Part shown: in pieces, positions 1-9,427 of the stretch
Position numbering within the stretch: the stretch's first letter is position 1
Layout: each line of letters starts with the position of its first letter
Origin: Acidiphilium acidophilum
GTDB lineage: Bacteria > Pseudomonadota > Alphaproteobacteria > Acetobacterales > Acetobacteraceae
NCBI RefSeq assembly: GCF_033842475.1
Contig: NZ_JAWXYB010000008.1
Span: 1-64,000, forward strand
Direction of reading: 5' to 3'
DNA length: 64,000 nucleotides
Notes under the pieces: model-generated
What the model was told of the DNA's origin: nothing
Database searches by the model: none
The model's input: only the letters and a program-made list of their open reading frames with translations
Translations under genes and position numbers: made by a program

Positions 1-36
1 CCCAAAATGAATTTCCAGACGTCAGGTTACACCACC
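1..36 (-). mobile_element. End of an IS256-family element (third copy, runs off the window)
   Basis: The first 36 bases are identical to the last 36 bases of the two complete IS256-family copies at 26121-27473 and 48145-49497, including the terminal inverted repeat. The rest of this copy lies to the left of the window. It has inserted into the tnpB gene of an IS66-family element, whose reading frame starts immediately to the right. If the usual 8-bp target duplication was made, the right-hand copy is bases 37-44; this cannot be confirmed without the left flank. Confidence 0.9.
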
Positions 37-93
37 CATATCCGTATGGCCCGACGCCAGCCAGATCCGTACGCCGGCCGGAACCGGGATCAT
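37..93 (-). pseudogene. IS66-family TnpB, N-terminal fragment
   Basis: The minus strand from 93 reads MIPVPAGVRIWLASGHTDM, the highly typical start of the IS66 second ORF (TnpB, also called Orf2). Its ATG overlaps the tnpA stop codon (ATGA), the coupling expected in IS66 elements. The frame is cut after 19 codons by the IS256-family end at 36, so this is a dead fragment. Confidence 0.85.
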
Positions 94-515
94 CGCCGCA
101 CCGCCGTCATCACACGACGCAAGGCGGCAATCCCAACCCCGTCATCAACCCGAACACAGGTGCCGTCCGGCAGCACGATCTCAATCCGGCTCGGATCCGA
201 TCGCGTCGCTCGGCTTTGAGGTACCGGCTCGCCGCCAGACTCGTTTACCGCCGCTGATTTGCCCAATGCCCGCGGCATCGACAGCGCCGCACTCGCCATC
301 ACGCGGACCGGAATGAACTCCGGCTCCACCCGCACTGGCGCCAACTCACCGCGCCGAACCTGCCCGCGCCATTTCCACAACTGCCCTCGCGAAATCTCGT
401 GCCGCCGTGCCACCAAGGCAAATACAGAATCCGGTGCCTCAGCTTCCGCGACAATCCGAAGCTTGTCCTCATCCCGCCAGCGACGCCGGCGCTCAGCCCC
501 CGTGATGATCTCCAT
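90..515 (-). CDS. IS66-family transposase accessory protein TnpA
   Basis: A 141-residue protein whose first half is a helix-turn-helix domain of the IS3/IS66 Orf1 type (basic RRRRW stretch near residue 10, then VARRHEISRGQLWKWR at about 36-51). Its C-terminus has the RIEIVLPDGTCVRV motif that ends IS66 TnpA proteins. In IS66 elements this protein is a small DNA-binding partner needed with TnpB and the DDE protein TnpC. The reading frame is intact, but it overlaps a truncated tnpB and has no tnpC, so it is a passenger relic. Confidence 0.85.
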   Translation of the reverse strand: MEIITGAERRRRWRDEDKLRIVAEAEAPDSVFALVARRHEISRGQLWKWRGQVRRGELAPVRVEPEFIPVRVMASAALSMPRALGKSAAVNESGGEPVPQSRATRSDPSRIEIVLPDGTCVRVDDGVGIAALRRVMTAVRR

Positions 516-634
516 CCGCCACAGCTCCCTGCATATGAATCAGCTCATAGCAGCGCTCTTATGAGCCGCTTCTTCCCGTAGCGGCAGGCGGCTCAGACCG
601 GATGGTTACCCTTCATCGACATCCATCCCGCACA

Positions 635-760
635 CTGAACCGCAGCTTCGCACTGAAATGGCGCCGCGCGCCTTCCCATACCTCGATACGCTACATCATC
701 CAGAGGCTTGATCCGGTGGCGGTGGAGGCGGCCTTCCGTCGGCATGCGGCATTGCTGCCT
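635..760 (+). pseudogene. ISAs1-like transposase, N-terminal scrap
   Basis: The plus-strand frame reads FALKWRRAPSHTSIRYII followed by QRLDPVAVEAAFRRHA. This resembles the N-terminal domain of ISAs1-family transposases, where an RAPSHTTIRR-like segment is followed by LDPxAxxxAF. The similarity stops after about 40 residues, with no catalytic domain. From 761 to about 960 I see no gene; it is probably more IS debris. Confidence 0.4.
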
Positions 761-961
761 GCGGGGGACCGGCACCATGAGACAGGACCGATACCGCGCA
801 GCACTCGCCGACGTCCGATATCTCCTCTCACTGCTCGCTATACCAAAGCGTTGAACAGTCGTGCAGGGGAACCAGTCATGCGGTCAGCATGATAGGGGAA
901 TGAGCAATACTATAGCCTCGCGTTCGCAAATATAATCCAGATGCTTTCATGGGGAGCATAA

Positions 962-2500
962 GGTTCTGTGGGGTATTCACGCCACGGCGGCATGATCAGC
1001 GTGGCCTCCATTGTCATTGGCCATGCCAGGATGCCAGCGTTCAAAGGTTGAGCGCAGCGTTCCGTCGAGTGTCCGGGTGCGGGTCTGTAGGAGCAGATGT
1101 GCCCCGCGCCGGGTCCACTGCATCTGCTGCTTTTTGGCGAACCGCTTGCTCACCACGGCATTAACTGTCGCCTCAACGAATGCCGAGGATATCCGCTCGC
1201 CAGATCGATATCGTTCGCCGTAGTTGATCAGGCTGGCCAGATTTGAGGTGATATAGACCCCGAACTCACGGGCGAGCGTGATGAATTTTCGAAGATTGGG
1301 GTAGTCCACGTCGAGATCGGCAAGGTCGGTTTCAAAATCGTTGATCAGCTCGCGGGCGCCGTGCCCGTTTCCGTGCCAGAGCTTCCATTTGATGCGATCG
1401 AGTTCGCTGGCCAGCCGGGCCCCGATTGCTTCGTTCCGCTGCCCCACCCCCTTTGCAAACTGGCCAAGCACGGTGATCCGCATGGTGATGTGAAACCAGT
1501 CCAGGACATGCTCGGCTATCGGAGTAACCAGTTCGGTCAATGCGCGAACCTCCTCCCCGCCGTCGGTCAAAAAGGTGACGTCCTGGTTCGCCTGTAAGCC
1601 CTGGCTCTTGAGCATTTCAAATAGGCGGCGCTTTGGTTTGCAATCGTATCCATGCACCATGCCGACGTAGCGGGGTGCGCGATCCTCGGGAATCGACCGT
1701 CCGACGATCAGCTCGAAGTTTGTCTTCTTTTCTTCCCAATTCCGAACGTAGCCGCCATCAAGACCGACCACGATCCTGCCTTCCGGTATCGGCAGCTTGG
1801 CCCATTCCGCCGGGCAACCATCGATGAAGCAAGGTCGCTCTTCCCCCAGTTCGGCCTCAGCGCGCGCCGCGACGCGCAAGGTGTGGTCGCGCAACGTCGT
1901 CGCGTTTGCGCCTGATGCGATCGGCAGGATGTCAGCCATCAGTCCCGCCGCGGCCGCATAGGGTACGAGCGATGACCAGCGCGTCTCCAGATACAGCCGT
2001 TCCGGGGCAATGTGCTCCGGGAAGAACTCGCCCAACGGTGACGTTGTGGCTGGCCCATGATCGCCTTGGCACGGGCAGCGATGCAATCGCAGACCGGCAA
2101 GCGGCACGTCGCCATACAGCGTTCGAAATATGAGCGGATAATTGCCTTTACTGCGCTGCCGGGCACCACACGCTTGGCAATTCCGGTGACGCGCCGTCCA
2201 CGATGCGACCTGAGACCCGACGATCCGGCGCTGGACAGCCGTCATAAGAGTTTTCCCCTCGCTGATCGACAAACCCACGTCTTCCGGTCGTTCTGTCGCT
2301 TTTTCAAACACGGCAACTGGTTCGGCCGCACGGGCAACACCCTCATCATCGGTGATCTGGAGCAGGACACTGACACGCATTGTATATCTCCCATTTCGAG
2401 CTGGCGGTGCGGACGGGGCGAGTTTTCCACAAGCGCCGGAGTGGAAAGCCGACAGCCTGTGCGACACCCGATTTCGCCACCGGCCTAGCCCCAAAGAACC
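962..2500 (-). mobile_element. ISKra4-family insertion sequence
   Basis: The boundaries are set by imperfect terminal inverted repeats. The left end reads GGTTCTGTGGGGTA from 962, and the reverse complement of the right end reads GGTTCTTTGGGGCTA from 2500. They enclose one intact transposase gene. The element is about 1.54 kb. No target duplication was recognised, so the outer limits could be off by a few bases. Confidence 0.6.
977..2380 (-). CDS. ISKra4-family transposase
   Basis: A 467-residue transposase. The start ATG at 2380 is chosen because it follows GGGAGAT about six bases upstream; the frame stays open further upstream but that part lies outside the IS. An early NCQACGARQRSKG stretch (around residue 67) gives a zinc-binding-like pair of cysteines. 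The central part carries CFIDGCP, IVVGLDGGYVR and FLTDGGEEVRAL, the acidic positions expected of a DDE transposase of this family. DWFHITMRI follows, as is typical of ISKra4. No frameshift is seen, so the gene may be active. Confidence 0.85.
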   Translation of the reverse strand: MRVSVLLQITDDEGVARAAEPVAVFEKATERPEDVGLSISEGKTLMTAVQRRIVGSQVASWTARHRNCQACGARQRSKGNYPLIFRTLYGDVPLAGLRLHRCPCQGDHGPATTSPLGEFFPEHIAPERLYLETRWSSLVPYAAAAGLMADILPIASGANATTLRDHTLRVAARAEAELGEERPCFIDGCPAEWAKLPIPEGRIVVGLDGGYVRNWEEKKTNFELIVGRSIPEDRAPRYVGMVHGYDCKPKRRLFEMLKSQGLQANQDVTFLTDGGEEVRALTELVTPIAEHVLDWFHITMRITVLGQFAKGVGQRNEAIGARLASELDRIKWKLWHGNGHGARELINDFETDLADLDVDYPNLRKFITLAREFGVYITSNLASLINYGERYRSGERISSAFVEATVNAVVSKRFAKKQQMQWTRRGAHLLLQTRTRTLDGTLRSTFERWHPGMANDNGGHADHAAVA

Positions 2501-2539
2501 ATCAGTTTGCATTCCGACCGAAAGATAGCAAACTGAATT

Positions 2540-3346
2540 ATGGCTTCCATCACCCGCGCCGCCACTGCCATTGCCACCGTGCTCGTTCGCGAGGGGGTGG
2601 ACTATGCTCAGAGCAAGGCTGTGTTCCGGGCGGCGAGGCAACGTGCTGGCCTGCGGGCACCGCCCGAGCGGCGCGGGAGTGTGGACAGGCTGACCGTCGA
2701 GGAAGAACTTCGCTTTCTCGATCAGGCATACGCACGGGATGGCAGGATCGGGCTGATGCTCCAGACCTTGCTGGAAACCGGTGCGCGAGCCTCCGAACTG
2801 GTGCAGCTTCGGGTCGAGGATGTCAGTTTGGTCGAGCGCATGGTCGTAATCCGCCAGGGCAAGGGCGGCAAACGTCGCGAGGTGCCGATCCGGCGTGATC
2901 TGGCGCAGTTGCTTCGGCTGCACATCGCCGCGCGCCGCGCCGGACCGCTCTTCGTCAGCCGCCAGCAGGGGTCCGGCCCGATACCCCACGTGTTAACCCG
3001 CCAGCGGGTCGGCCAGATTGTGCGGGACGTCGCCAGCGCGGCAGGGATCACCAAGCGGGTGTACCCGCATCTGCTGCGTCACACGGTCGCCACTCGATTG
3101 CTTGCGCTGGGCATGGACATCACCGATCTACAGCGCTTCCTCGGTCACGAAAGCATCGCCACAACGCGCTTGTATGCCGAAACCACGGCGGCAACGCTGC
3201 AGCGCCGGTTCGACCAACTCACTGACCCGGCAGCTCACGCACTGATCTCCGGCATTCGACAGCAACGTGGCGATGAGGCGGCGCTGCTGGCCGCCGAACT
3301 GCTCGCGCAGCGCAGGGCGGCTCGTGTCAGCATTGCTGGTGCATAA
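2540..3346 (+). CDS. Tyrosine site-specific recombinase
   Basis: A 268-residue integrase of the tyrosine recombinase family, which breaks and rejoins DNA through a 3'-phosphotyrosine. All catalytic positions are visible: Arg83 in TGARASEL, a Lys near 108-111 in GKGGKRREV, His177 and Arg180 in PHLLRH, His203 in LGHESIATT, and nucleophile Tyr212. Only about 50 residues precede the catalytic domain, shorter than XerC/XerD, so the arm-binding part is reduced. No strong ribosome binding site precedes the ATG. Its last 20 bases overlap the convergent pRiA4b-type gene. Plausible roles are plasmid dimer resolution or cassette movement; no target site was identified. Confidence 0.85.
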   Translation: MASITRAATAIATVLVREGVDYAQSKAVFRAARQRAGLRAPPERRGSVDRLTVEEELRFLDQAYARDGRIGLMLQTLLETGARASELVQLRVEDVSLVERMVVIRQGKGGKRREVPIRRDLAQLLRLHIAARRAGPLFVSRQQGSGPIPHVLTRQRVGQIVRDVASAAGITKRVYPHLLRHTVATRLLALGMDITDLQRFLGHESIATTRLYAETTAATLQRRFDQLTDPAAHALISGIRQQRGDEAALLAAELLAQRRAARVSIAGA

Positions 3347-4040
3347 GCTCCCGATACTCGGCGCGGCGAAGTCGGGCGTTTACCGCGCGTCGTGAAAATG
3401 GCCGGCCTCGGGCACGTTCCCGCGCATGACTGCGATCGACAGCCTGTTCCAGCCGCCACATCGCCTCCTCATCGTTGAGAATTTCCTGACGGCCCTCAAG
3501 GACAACGCCCTCGATGATATCGATCATGGTGCCCAGATCCTCCAGGCCATCCATCGACAGGATACCATCCCGATTGACCATGAAGGCATCCGGGCCGCCA
3601 CAATCCTCCGGTGGGCAGGCACCATCCCCGGCGACACAAGCAGGATATGCTTTGCCGTCCCCAGGGTTGAGCCAGCCCTCAATGCGAACCTCGTGGCGCC
3701 AGGGAATGTTCAGATCATATTCATAGGTAAACCGGGCGTTCTTTCGAAGCCGGAGCGCTGCCAGCGTCACGTCGGGCGAGGACGCCGAAAGCTCCACCGA
3801 ACCGTATTCCGCGGCGCGGAGGCAGAATTGATAAAGATGAATGCCGTCCCAGCCCATCGCAACCTGGATCACCCCATGCAATTCACGAAGAGTGAGCGTC
3901 GAGGGCACCAGAACGCGCCGCCAGACCATCGGGCTGATCCCATGCAGCCAAACCTTGATCTGCACGATCGATTCCGGCTCCGATGAGGCGGATGCCGCCG
4001 AGCATTCCTTTGGCAGTGTCGATTTCAGCGTTCGCTTCAT
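3327..4040 (-). CDS. Plasmid pRiA4b ORF-3 family protein
   Basis: A 237-residue protein with the pRiA4b ORF-3 domain (PF07929): IVQIKVWLHGISPMVWRRVL at about 26-45, then LRELHGVIQVAMGW and HLYQF. A late CVAGDGACPPEDCGG segment has the cysteines usual in this family. Proteins of this type are common on plasmids and near mobile elements, and their biochemical function is not established. The C-terminus is rich in arginine. It converges on and slightly overlaps the recombinase gene. Bases 4041-4226 upstream are AT-rich and contain no gene that I can support. Confidence 0.8.
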   Translation of the reverse strand: MKRTLKSTLPKECSAASASSEPESIVQIKVWLHGISPMVWRRVLVPSTLTLRELHGVIQVAMGWDGIHLYQFCLRAAEYGSVELSASSPDVTLAALRLRKNARFTYEYDLNIPWRHEVRIEGWLNPGDGKAYPACVAGDGACPPEDCGGPDAFMVNRDGILSMDGLEDLGTMIDIIEGVVLEGRQEILNDEEAMWRLEQAVDRSHARERARGRPFSRRAVNARLRRAEYRELMHQQC

Positions 4041-4226
4041 CCACCCAGATTACCCGATCTCGCTCATACCCCACAGATCCTTATGCTCCCCTTCATGGAG
4101 TCTCCTTAATAAATGTATCGATATATTAACAAATATCCTGGACCATAACGTAATTTTGCAGATAATTTATCTGTTCACGACATGGGCTATTTGGGCCCGA
4201 GATCCGTTAACCCGTTCTATATTTGT

Positions 4227-6062
4227 TCAATGAGTTGACACCTCTGCCCCGGCAAACCGACTTTCCTTTACCCGTCGGGCGAATTTCGCCCGCCTGAAAT
4301 ACAACGCCCGCCCGCAGCGCAGCGGTCGCCCACCCTTTGGGATCACGAACTGCTCGTCCTCGCGGGCATCGTGCATGAGCTCTTCGGGCCGGGCGAGCTG
4401 ACGCCTGGTCTCGTGGTAGTTCCGGGTCTCGCCCTTCGACCGTGACCCCGGTTCCAGCCCCTTGCCATGGGTGCCGCTGTTGTGGCCCTCGGACCAGGCG
4501 AGGACGCCGTATTCGCCGATGGTGGCCGCGAGTTCCCTGGCGGTCTCCTCGTCCTTCACCGCGGCATAGGCCCGCCAGGACACGGTGTCGTACCAGGCGC
4601 GTTTTCCTTCCGGACCCCATTGCTGGATGATCTGGCCGACCGACTGGTAGATCAGATGCAGGGTGATGCCGTATTTGCGCCCGGCGTCGCGGGCGGTGTT
4701 GATCACCGCCATCGGCCCGAGGCGGAACACCTCGTCGAGCAGATAGAGCACCCGTCCCTCGATCGCGCCGTCGGCCTCGTAGGCGGCGTTCAGCAGCGCA
4801 CCGATGATCACGCGGGCAACCGCCGGGGCGCTGTCCAGCGCCTTGAGCGGAATGCCGACGAAGATCGTGGTCTTGCCGGCGATCAGATCGCGGCTCTGGA
4901 ACGAGCTGCCCGAGACCAGATCGGCGAAGGTCGCGCTGGCGAGCCAGGCGGTCGCCTCATCGGCATTGGCATAGATGCCCGAGAAGGTCTCGGCGACGAG
5001 GTCTTTCAGGGCCCCGGCCATGTCCCGCGCCATCGGGCTGTTCGATCCGGTGTGGATCTTTTTCAGCACCGTGCGCATTGCCGGCTCCGGCACGGAAACC
5101 CGCGCGCGCAGGGTGCGCAGTGTCTTCTCTTCAGGTGCGAGCCGGTCATCCCAGAGCAGATCGGCGAGCAGGCAGGTGACCAGCGCCTTGCCGCGCGATC
5201 TGAAGAAATCCGCCCGGTCCTCGGGACCGCGATCGCCGCAGACCCATTCGACGACGGCGCGCACGTCGATCTCGGCCATCGGCGAGGCGATATCGATCCA
5301 GTCGAGCACGTTGAAGCCTACGGTGGGGGCGGTGCGCGGGTTCAACGCGAAGACCTTGTGCCCCAGCCGCTCGCGATCGGCGCGGAGCATGGGTGCTAAT
5401 TCAGTCGAGGGATCGAGCACGACCGCCGAGCCGGTCCAGCTCAGCAGGGTGGAGACGGCGCTGACGGTTTTGTAGGCTCCCGATCCCGCGATGATCAGGC
5501 TATGGGTCGAACCCTGCTCGCAGGGGTCGATCAGCAAGGGCGCCTGACCCCCCTGCCCCCAGGTCTTCGGGTCGCGCGGGCGGAACCGCCCGGTGGCGGT
5601 GTTGTCCTCGTGGACGGCATAGGCTTCCCCGACGACGATGCCGCCATAGCCCCGCGCGGGGCCGGGCCAGAGATCGTGGGCCTCATCGAAGGTCATCCAG
5701 CGGGCGTGGCCGTGATTATCGGTCGGGCTGCGGATCGGCCCGACCACCGGTTTTGCCGCCGGCTGGTCTCGCCGGAGCGACCAGCCCTGGACGGCGCGCC
5801 CCCGGATCAGTCGCCGGACCAGATAACTGCCGCCCAGCAGGAGCGGACCAGCGGCTCCGGCCAGACCGCTCACGATCAGCCAGACCCGCACGGCGGGATT
5901 GCCGCCGGCTTCGAACAGGTAGAGCCACCATTGGAAGAACGGGTGTTGGAATTGCCAGAACAGGCCGGTGCCGATCAGGAAGATCAGCGAGGCGAGGATG
6001 GTGAACAGGGCGAGGCCGAGCAGGGCCCCGAGGATCAGCTTTGCGGGAAACCCGCCGCGCAT
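4227..6062 (-). CDS. virD4: VirD4/TraG-type coupling protein
   Basis: A 611-residue type IV secretion coupling protein, the inner-membrane ATPase that docks the relaxosome to the VirB channel. Two or three N-terminal membrane segments are visible (ILGALLGLALFTILASLIFL near residues 10-30 and a second around 60-80). The P-loop near residue 195 reads GSGAYKTVS; the usual glycine before Lys is Tyr here. VVLDPSTEL and YLLDEVFRLG follow, the latter the Walker B region. It is the last gene of the vir operon and its ATG shares one base with the virB11 stop (TGATG). The surface it shows to two different relaxases encoded in this window is of interest. Confidence 0.92.
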   Translation of the reverse strand: MRGGFPAKLILGALLGLALFTILASLIFLIGTGLFWQFQHPFFQWWLYLFEAGGNPAVRVWLIVSGLAGAAGPLLLGGSYLVRRLIRGRAVQGWSLRRDQPAAKPVVGPIRSPTDNHGHARWMTFDEAHDLWPGPARGYGGIVVGEAYAVHEDNTATGRFRPRDPKTWGQGGQAPLLIDPCEQGSTHSLIIAGSGAYKTVSAVSTLLSWTGSAVVLDPSTELAPMLRADRERLGHKVFALNPRTAPTVGFNVLDWIDIASPMAEIDVRAVVEWVCGDRGPEDRADFFRSRGKALVTCLLADLLWDDRLAPEEKTLRTLRARVSVPEPAMRTVLKKIHTGSNSPMARDMAGALKDLVAETFSGIYANADEATAWLASATFADLVSGSSFQSRDLIAGKTTIFVGIPLKALDSAPAVARVIIGALLNAAYEADGAIEGRVLYLLDEVFRLGPMAVINTARDAGRKYGITLHLIYQSVGQIIQQWGPEGKRAWYDTVSWRAYAAVKDEETARELAATIGEYGVLAWSEGHNSGTHGKGLEPGSRSKGETRNYHETRRQLARPEELMHDAREDEQFVIPKGGRPLRCGRALYFRRAKFARRVKESRFAGAEVSTH

Positions 6063-7126
6063 CAGCGGCTTCGCAGCAGATCGGCAGCGGTTTCACCACG
6101 GCGGGCGGCATCGGCGGCAAACCAGACCTCGTTGATCCGATAGGTGGTGCCGTGGGTTTCGAAGGGGATGATCAGATCGACCGCCGCGGTGAGCAGGTCG
6201 CACAGGGTCCGGTCATCGAAGGACGCGCCTCGGGCCGAGGCTTTGACCAGGGCGAACAGCCGCTTGAAGGCCTGATCGGGGTAGCGGCCGTGGATGGTGG
6301 TGATCGAGCCGGGATGGCCGGAGACGACTTCGTTGACGTAGGTCCAGGCGGCATCGTCGCGCAGCTCCTGCAACAGCACGCGATCGGGCCGCATCCGCAG
6401 ACTGGCCTGGAGCAGGGCTTCGGCATCGATCGGGGCGGCCGACAGACGGTCTTTCGAGTAGAGCAGGCGGACATGGTTGGGCTGGGGGATCACCAGTTCC
6501 AGCGCATCCTCGATGGTGATGATGCGCTCCGAGAGCGGGATTGCGGCGATCAGCGTCTTGCTCATGGTGGTCTTGCCCGAGCCGGTGGCGCCACAGAGCA
6601 GGATGGTCAGCCTGGCCTGCACGGCGGCCGCGAGGAAGCCTTCGAGATCCCCGGCATCGAACAGCGCGAGCAGCGGGCCGGGATCGTGCCGCGCGTCCCG
6701 CCGGGACCATTGGTTCCAGCCCTCGCTCCGGTAGCGGGAGCCGACCGATGATATCGGTGCAACCGAGGCACTGGGCTTGCGCAGGGTCAGGCTGATCGTG
6801 CCGTGCGGCACCACGGGCGGGATGCACACCTGCAGGCGCTCGCCGCCCGGCAATTCGGTGGCACAGAGGGGGGTTGTGCCGCCGACATCCTGGCGCCGCA
6901 GCGCGCCGGCGAGGGTGGCGATATCCTCGAGTGCCGGGAGATCGAGCGGCACCTTGAACCGCTCGAATACGCCGCGTTGGCGCACCCAGCATTCACCGGG
7001 CCGGTTGATGCAGAGTTCCTCGGTGGCGGGATCATTGAGCCAGGGCTGGATCGGCGCCAGCAGGTAGCGCAGCAGTGGTGCGGCAGGACTTTCGGCCACA
7101 GCGCCGTCGTGGACGATGATGTTCAT
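6062..7126 (-). CDS. virB11: VirB11 traffic ATPase
   Basis: A 354-residue cytoplasmic secretion ATPase that forms hexamers and switches the channel between pilus assembly and substrate export. The P-loop GATGSGKTT is at residues 179-187. IITIEDALEL gives the Asp box, and the Walker B/His box region reads RVLLQELRDDAAWTY and GHPGSITTIH. The N-terminal domain has the expected CINRPGECWVRQRG. It overlaps virB10 by four bases (ATGA), consistent with translational coupling. Confidence 0.95.
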   Translation of the reverse strand: MNIIVHDGAVAESPAAPLLRYLLAPIQPWLNDPATEELCINRPGECWVRQRGVFERFKVPLDLPALEDIATLAGALRRQDVGGTTPLCATELPGGERLQVCIPPVVPHGTISLTLRKPSASVAPISSVGSRYRSEGWNQWSRRDARHDPGPLLALFDAGDLEGFLAAAVQARLTILLCGATGSGKTTMSKTLIAAIPLSERIITIEDALELVIPQPNHVRLLYSKDRLSAAPIDAEALLQASLRMRPDRVLLQELRDDAAWTYVNEVVSGHPGSITTIHGRYPDQAFKRLFALVKASARGASFDDRTLCDLLTAAVDLIIPFETHGTTYRINEVWFAADAARRGETAADLLRSR

Positions 7127-8424
7127 GGCTTGACCAGCGCGAGCTTGTAGACGTGAGAGAAATTCAGATCGCGGGCGACGAAGATCGAGACATTGTCGCC
7201 CTGGTTCTTGCGCAGGGTGGGCGGGATATCGATGGTCGATTGCAGGGCGGTGTTGGCGATCTGGTTGGTGTTGGTGTTGAGGTACTGGAAGTAGGAATTA
7301 CCCGAGCCGGTCTGGGCGGCGTTGGAGGCGGCCTGGAGGCTGCCGCCGATGACCGAGAGCATGATCGCAGCCCCGAACCGCTCCATGAAATGATTGTCGA
7401 CCGCCCCCGACACGCCGGCCCGGCCGCGCGCGCCGGCGGCCGGGGAGGCGAGATCGACCGCGACGTTCTGCGGGGTGACGGCGCGGGTCCAGAGGATGAA
7501 CAGCCGGTCCTGACCCTGGATCAGACCCTGCTGGATCTGACCGATCACCTGGGTGCCGCGATCGAGCAGGGTCACCGCGCCGGTCATGCTGCGGACCGAT
7601 TGCGGCAGGATGCATTTGACGAAGCCGGGCAGGCCGGAATCGATCGCGGTCTGCAGCGTGCAGGGAATGATGGTGCCGGCGGCGAGGGTAAAATTCGGAT
7701 GGGCGATCAGCCGGGCATCGACACGGGCGAAGCGGGAGGGCGTCAGATCACCCGTGAGGGCACGACCTGCCCCTGCGGCCTTCCCCGCCAGACCGCCGGC
7801 TCCGCGGCCTGATCCGCCCCCCGCCACATGATCTGTCCCGGTACTGCCCTGGGGCGGGACCGCGCCGCCTCCCTGATAGGCGAAGATCGGCGCCTTGAGC
7901 GCCTTTATCGCGGCGGTCTCCTGCGGTTGCCGCAAACCGAGGGCGAAGGGCGCGGCAGGATGGGGGGCCGGCATCGGCAGGGCGGTTTTGGTGATCGCGG
8001 GCGGGGTGGGCGGTGGTGCGGGCGGTGCCTGGAACGGCCGACCGAATGCGCCGGCATCAAGTGAGCTGTGCGCTCTGGTCGTGCGGTGATGACCCGGCAG
8101 ATGGGTGATCGCGATGACGCCGAGGGCGGCGACCCCGCCGGCGAGCAGGATGCCGAGCTTGCGGCCGCTGGTCAGACCCGGGCCGGGACCGGCGACGGGT
8201 GAGATCTCATGCTCCACCGGCGATGCCGCGCCCCTCGTTGCCCCCGCGCCTGTCCTTGCGCCATCCCCTGCCCCCCGCCCGGCCCGGGCATGCGACCCTG
8301 GACGGGACGATGAAGCCGGATCATCGGTGCGATCGCTGGCGGGGGAGTCCGGGGTGGGGGAGTCCGGGGTGGCGGCGTCCGGGTCCGGTCCCCAGCTCAG
8401 CCGGTGGGTATCGTCACTGGCCAT
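7123..8424 (-). CDS. virB10: VirB10 channel protein
   Basis: A 433-residue VirB10 that spans the envelope and links the inner-membrane ATPases to the outer-membrane ring. The first 85 residues are polar and rich in Asp, Ser and Pro, followed by one membrane helix at about 89-109 (KLGILLAGGVAALGVIAI). A proline-rich stretch follows (QAPPAPPPTPPAI), then the conserved C-terminal beta domain with LTAGTIIPCTLQTAIDSGLPG-like and DRGTQVIGQIQQG segments. Overlap with virB9 is 11 bases. The N-terminal region contains short tandem PDSP repeats. Confidence 0.93.
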   Translation of the reverse strand: MASDDTHRLSWGPDPDAATPDSPTPDSPASDRTDDPASSSRPGSHARAGRGAGDGARTGAGATRGAASPVEHEISPVAGPGPGLTSGRKLGILLAGGVAALGVIAITHLPGHHRTTRAHSSLDAGAFGRPFQAPPAPPPTPPAITKTALPMPAPHPAAPFALGLRQPQETAAIKALKAPIFAYQGGGAVPPQGSTGTDHVAGGGSGRGAGGLAGKAAGAGRALTGDLTPSRFARVDARLIAHPNFTLAAGTIIPCTLQTAIDSGLPGFVKCILPQSVRSMTGAVTLLDRGTQVIGQIQQGLIQGQDRLFILWTRAVTPQNVAVDLASPAAGARGRAGVSGAVDNHFMERFGAAIMLSVIGGSLQAASNAAQTGSGNSYFQYLNTNTNQIANTALQSTIDIPPTLRKNQGDNVSIFVARDLNFSHVYKLALVKP

Positions 8425-9427
8425 CTTCGGTCTCCGGGCGATCCGGGTGATCCTGGTGATCCGGCGTGCGGATCAGCCGCTGCACCGCGGGGCTGATCGT
8501 GTGGGTGCCGGGGGTGGCACCGATCGGGGTGTAGGCGAGGTCGTAGATATCGAGCACGGTATGGCCATCGCGCAGCCGCCATTCCGGGGCGGTGCCGGGG
8601 ACCACGACGGTATCGCCATGGACCGAGAGATTGACCGTGGCCTCCTTGCCGTCCGGCTGAAGAGCGAAGATCGCGGGGATGCGCTGGGTACCGGGGAAGC
8701 GGAACACGGTGGAATAACCGCTGTCCCAGACTTCGGCGGGGGCCAGCGCCCGATCGCCGCGCGCGGCATAGTGGTAATTACGCGGTCCCTGGTAGCGGTT
8801 GACGGTGCGGGCCGACATCACCGCCATCCGCTCTGCCAGCCGGTCCTTGGTGGCCTGCTGGATCTCGCGCGCCTCGGCCTGCCGCCGGGCGGCCAGGGCG
8901 CGTTCGGCGTCCTGATGCGGATAGGTGAAGACCACGGTGTAATCGACATTGGCCCCGACCCCGAGCGAGGCGGTCCTGGTCTCGAACTGGAAATCGTAGC
9001 GGCGCAGCGTGCCGTCGGCGCGCTGGCAGAGCACGGCGACCGGCTGGGCGGCGAGCAGGGCCATCGGCTTGAAGAACAGGAAATTATCGACCGGATGGGC
9101 GTGGAGATAGACGCTGTCCGAAGCGGCGACCGCGACGACTTTCTCGGTCGGCGCGAACTGGACGACCATCACCGCGCCGGGGGCGGTCCAGATGTTGACG
9201 ACATTGCCGGCCTCATAGGGCACGTAGCGCACCCGGCTGTCGCGGTGTCCGGGTTGCGGGTTCTGCACCGCCCAGGCGGCGGGGGCCAAAGCGAGACAGG
9301 CGATGATGGTGCCGAGACCGAGGCTGCGACCGAGGCTGCGGCCGAGACTGCGGCCGGCACCGGTGCGGACGCGTCCATGGGATCGCTGACCGGCGGTTTT
9401 GCCGGTCCACGGAGCAAAGGGGGTCAT
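8414..9427 (-). CDS. virB9: VirB9 outer-membrane-complex protein
   Basis: A 337-residue VirB9 with a Sec signal (IIACLALAPAAWA near residues 38-50). The mature start is followed by DSRVRYVPYEAGNVVNIWTA, the typical VirB9 N-terminal pattern, and the C-terminal domain has NYHYAARGD and TVFRFPG. The ATG at 9427 is chosen because it overlaps the virB8 stop as ATGA; the frame is open further upstream but lies inside virB8. Before the signal sequence is a short repeat, SLGRSLGRSLG, caused by a near-perfect DNA repeat at about 9318-9357. VirB9 pairs with VirB7 and VirB10 in the outer-membrane core. Confidence 0.92.
   Translation of the reverse strand: MTPFAPWTGKTAGQRSHGRVRTGAGRSLGRSLGRSLGLGTIIACLALAPAAWAVQNPQPGHRDSRVRYVPYEAGNVVNIWTAPGAVMVVQFAPTEKVVAVAASDSVYLHAHPVDNFLFFKPMALLAAQPVAVLCQRADGTLRRYDFQFETRTASLGVGANVDYTVVFTYPHQDAERALAARRQAEAREIQQATKDRLAERMAVMSARTVNRYQGPRNYHYAARGDRALAPAEVWDSGYSTVFRFPGTQRIPAIFALQPDGKEATVNLSVHGDTVVVPGTAPEWRLRDGHTVLDIYDLAYTPIGATPGTHTISPAVQRLIRTPDHQDHPDRPETEDGQ

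Larger units (their letters stand above)
37..609 (-). mobile_element. IS66-family element remnant
   Basis: This stretch holds a complete tnpA and the first 19 codons of tnpB of an IS66-family element read on the minus strand. The tnpB side is cut off by the IS256-family end at 36. The right boundary is inferred: read on the minus strand, the sequence ending at 609 begins GTAACC, resembling the GTAA-type tips of IS66 elements. The accessory tnpC transposase is absent, so the element cannot move by itself. Confidence 0.65.
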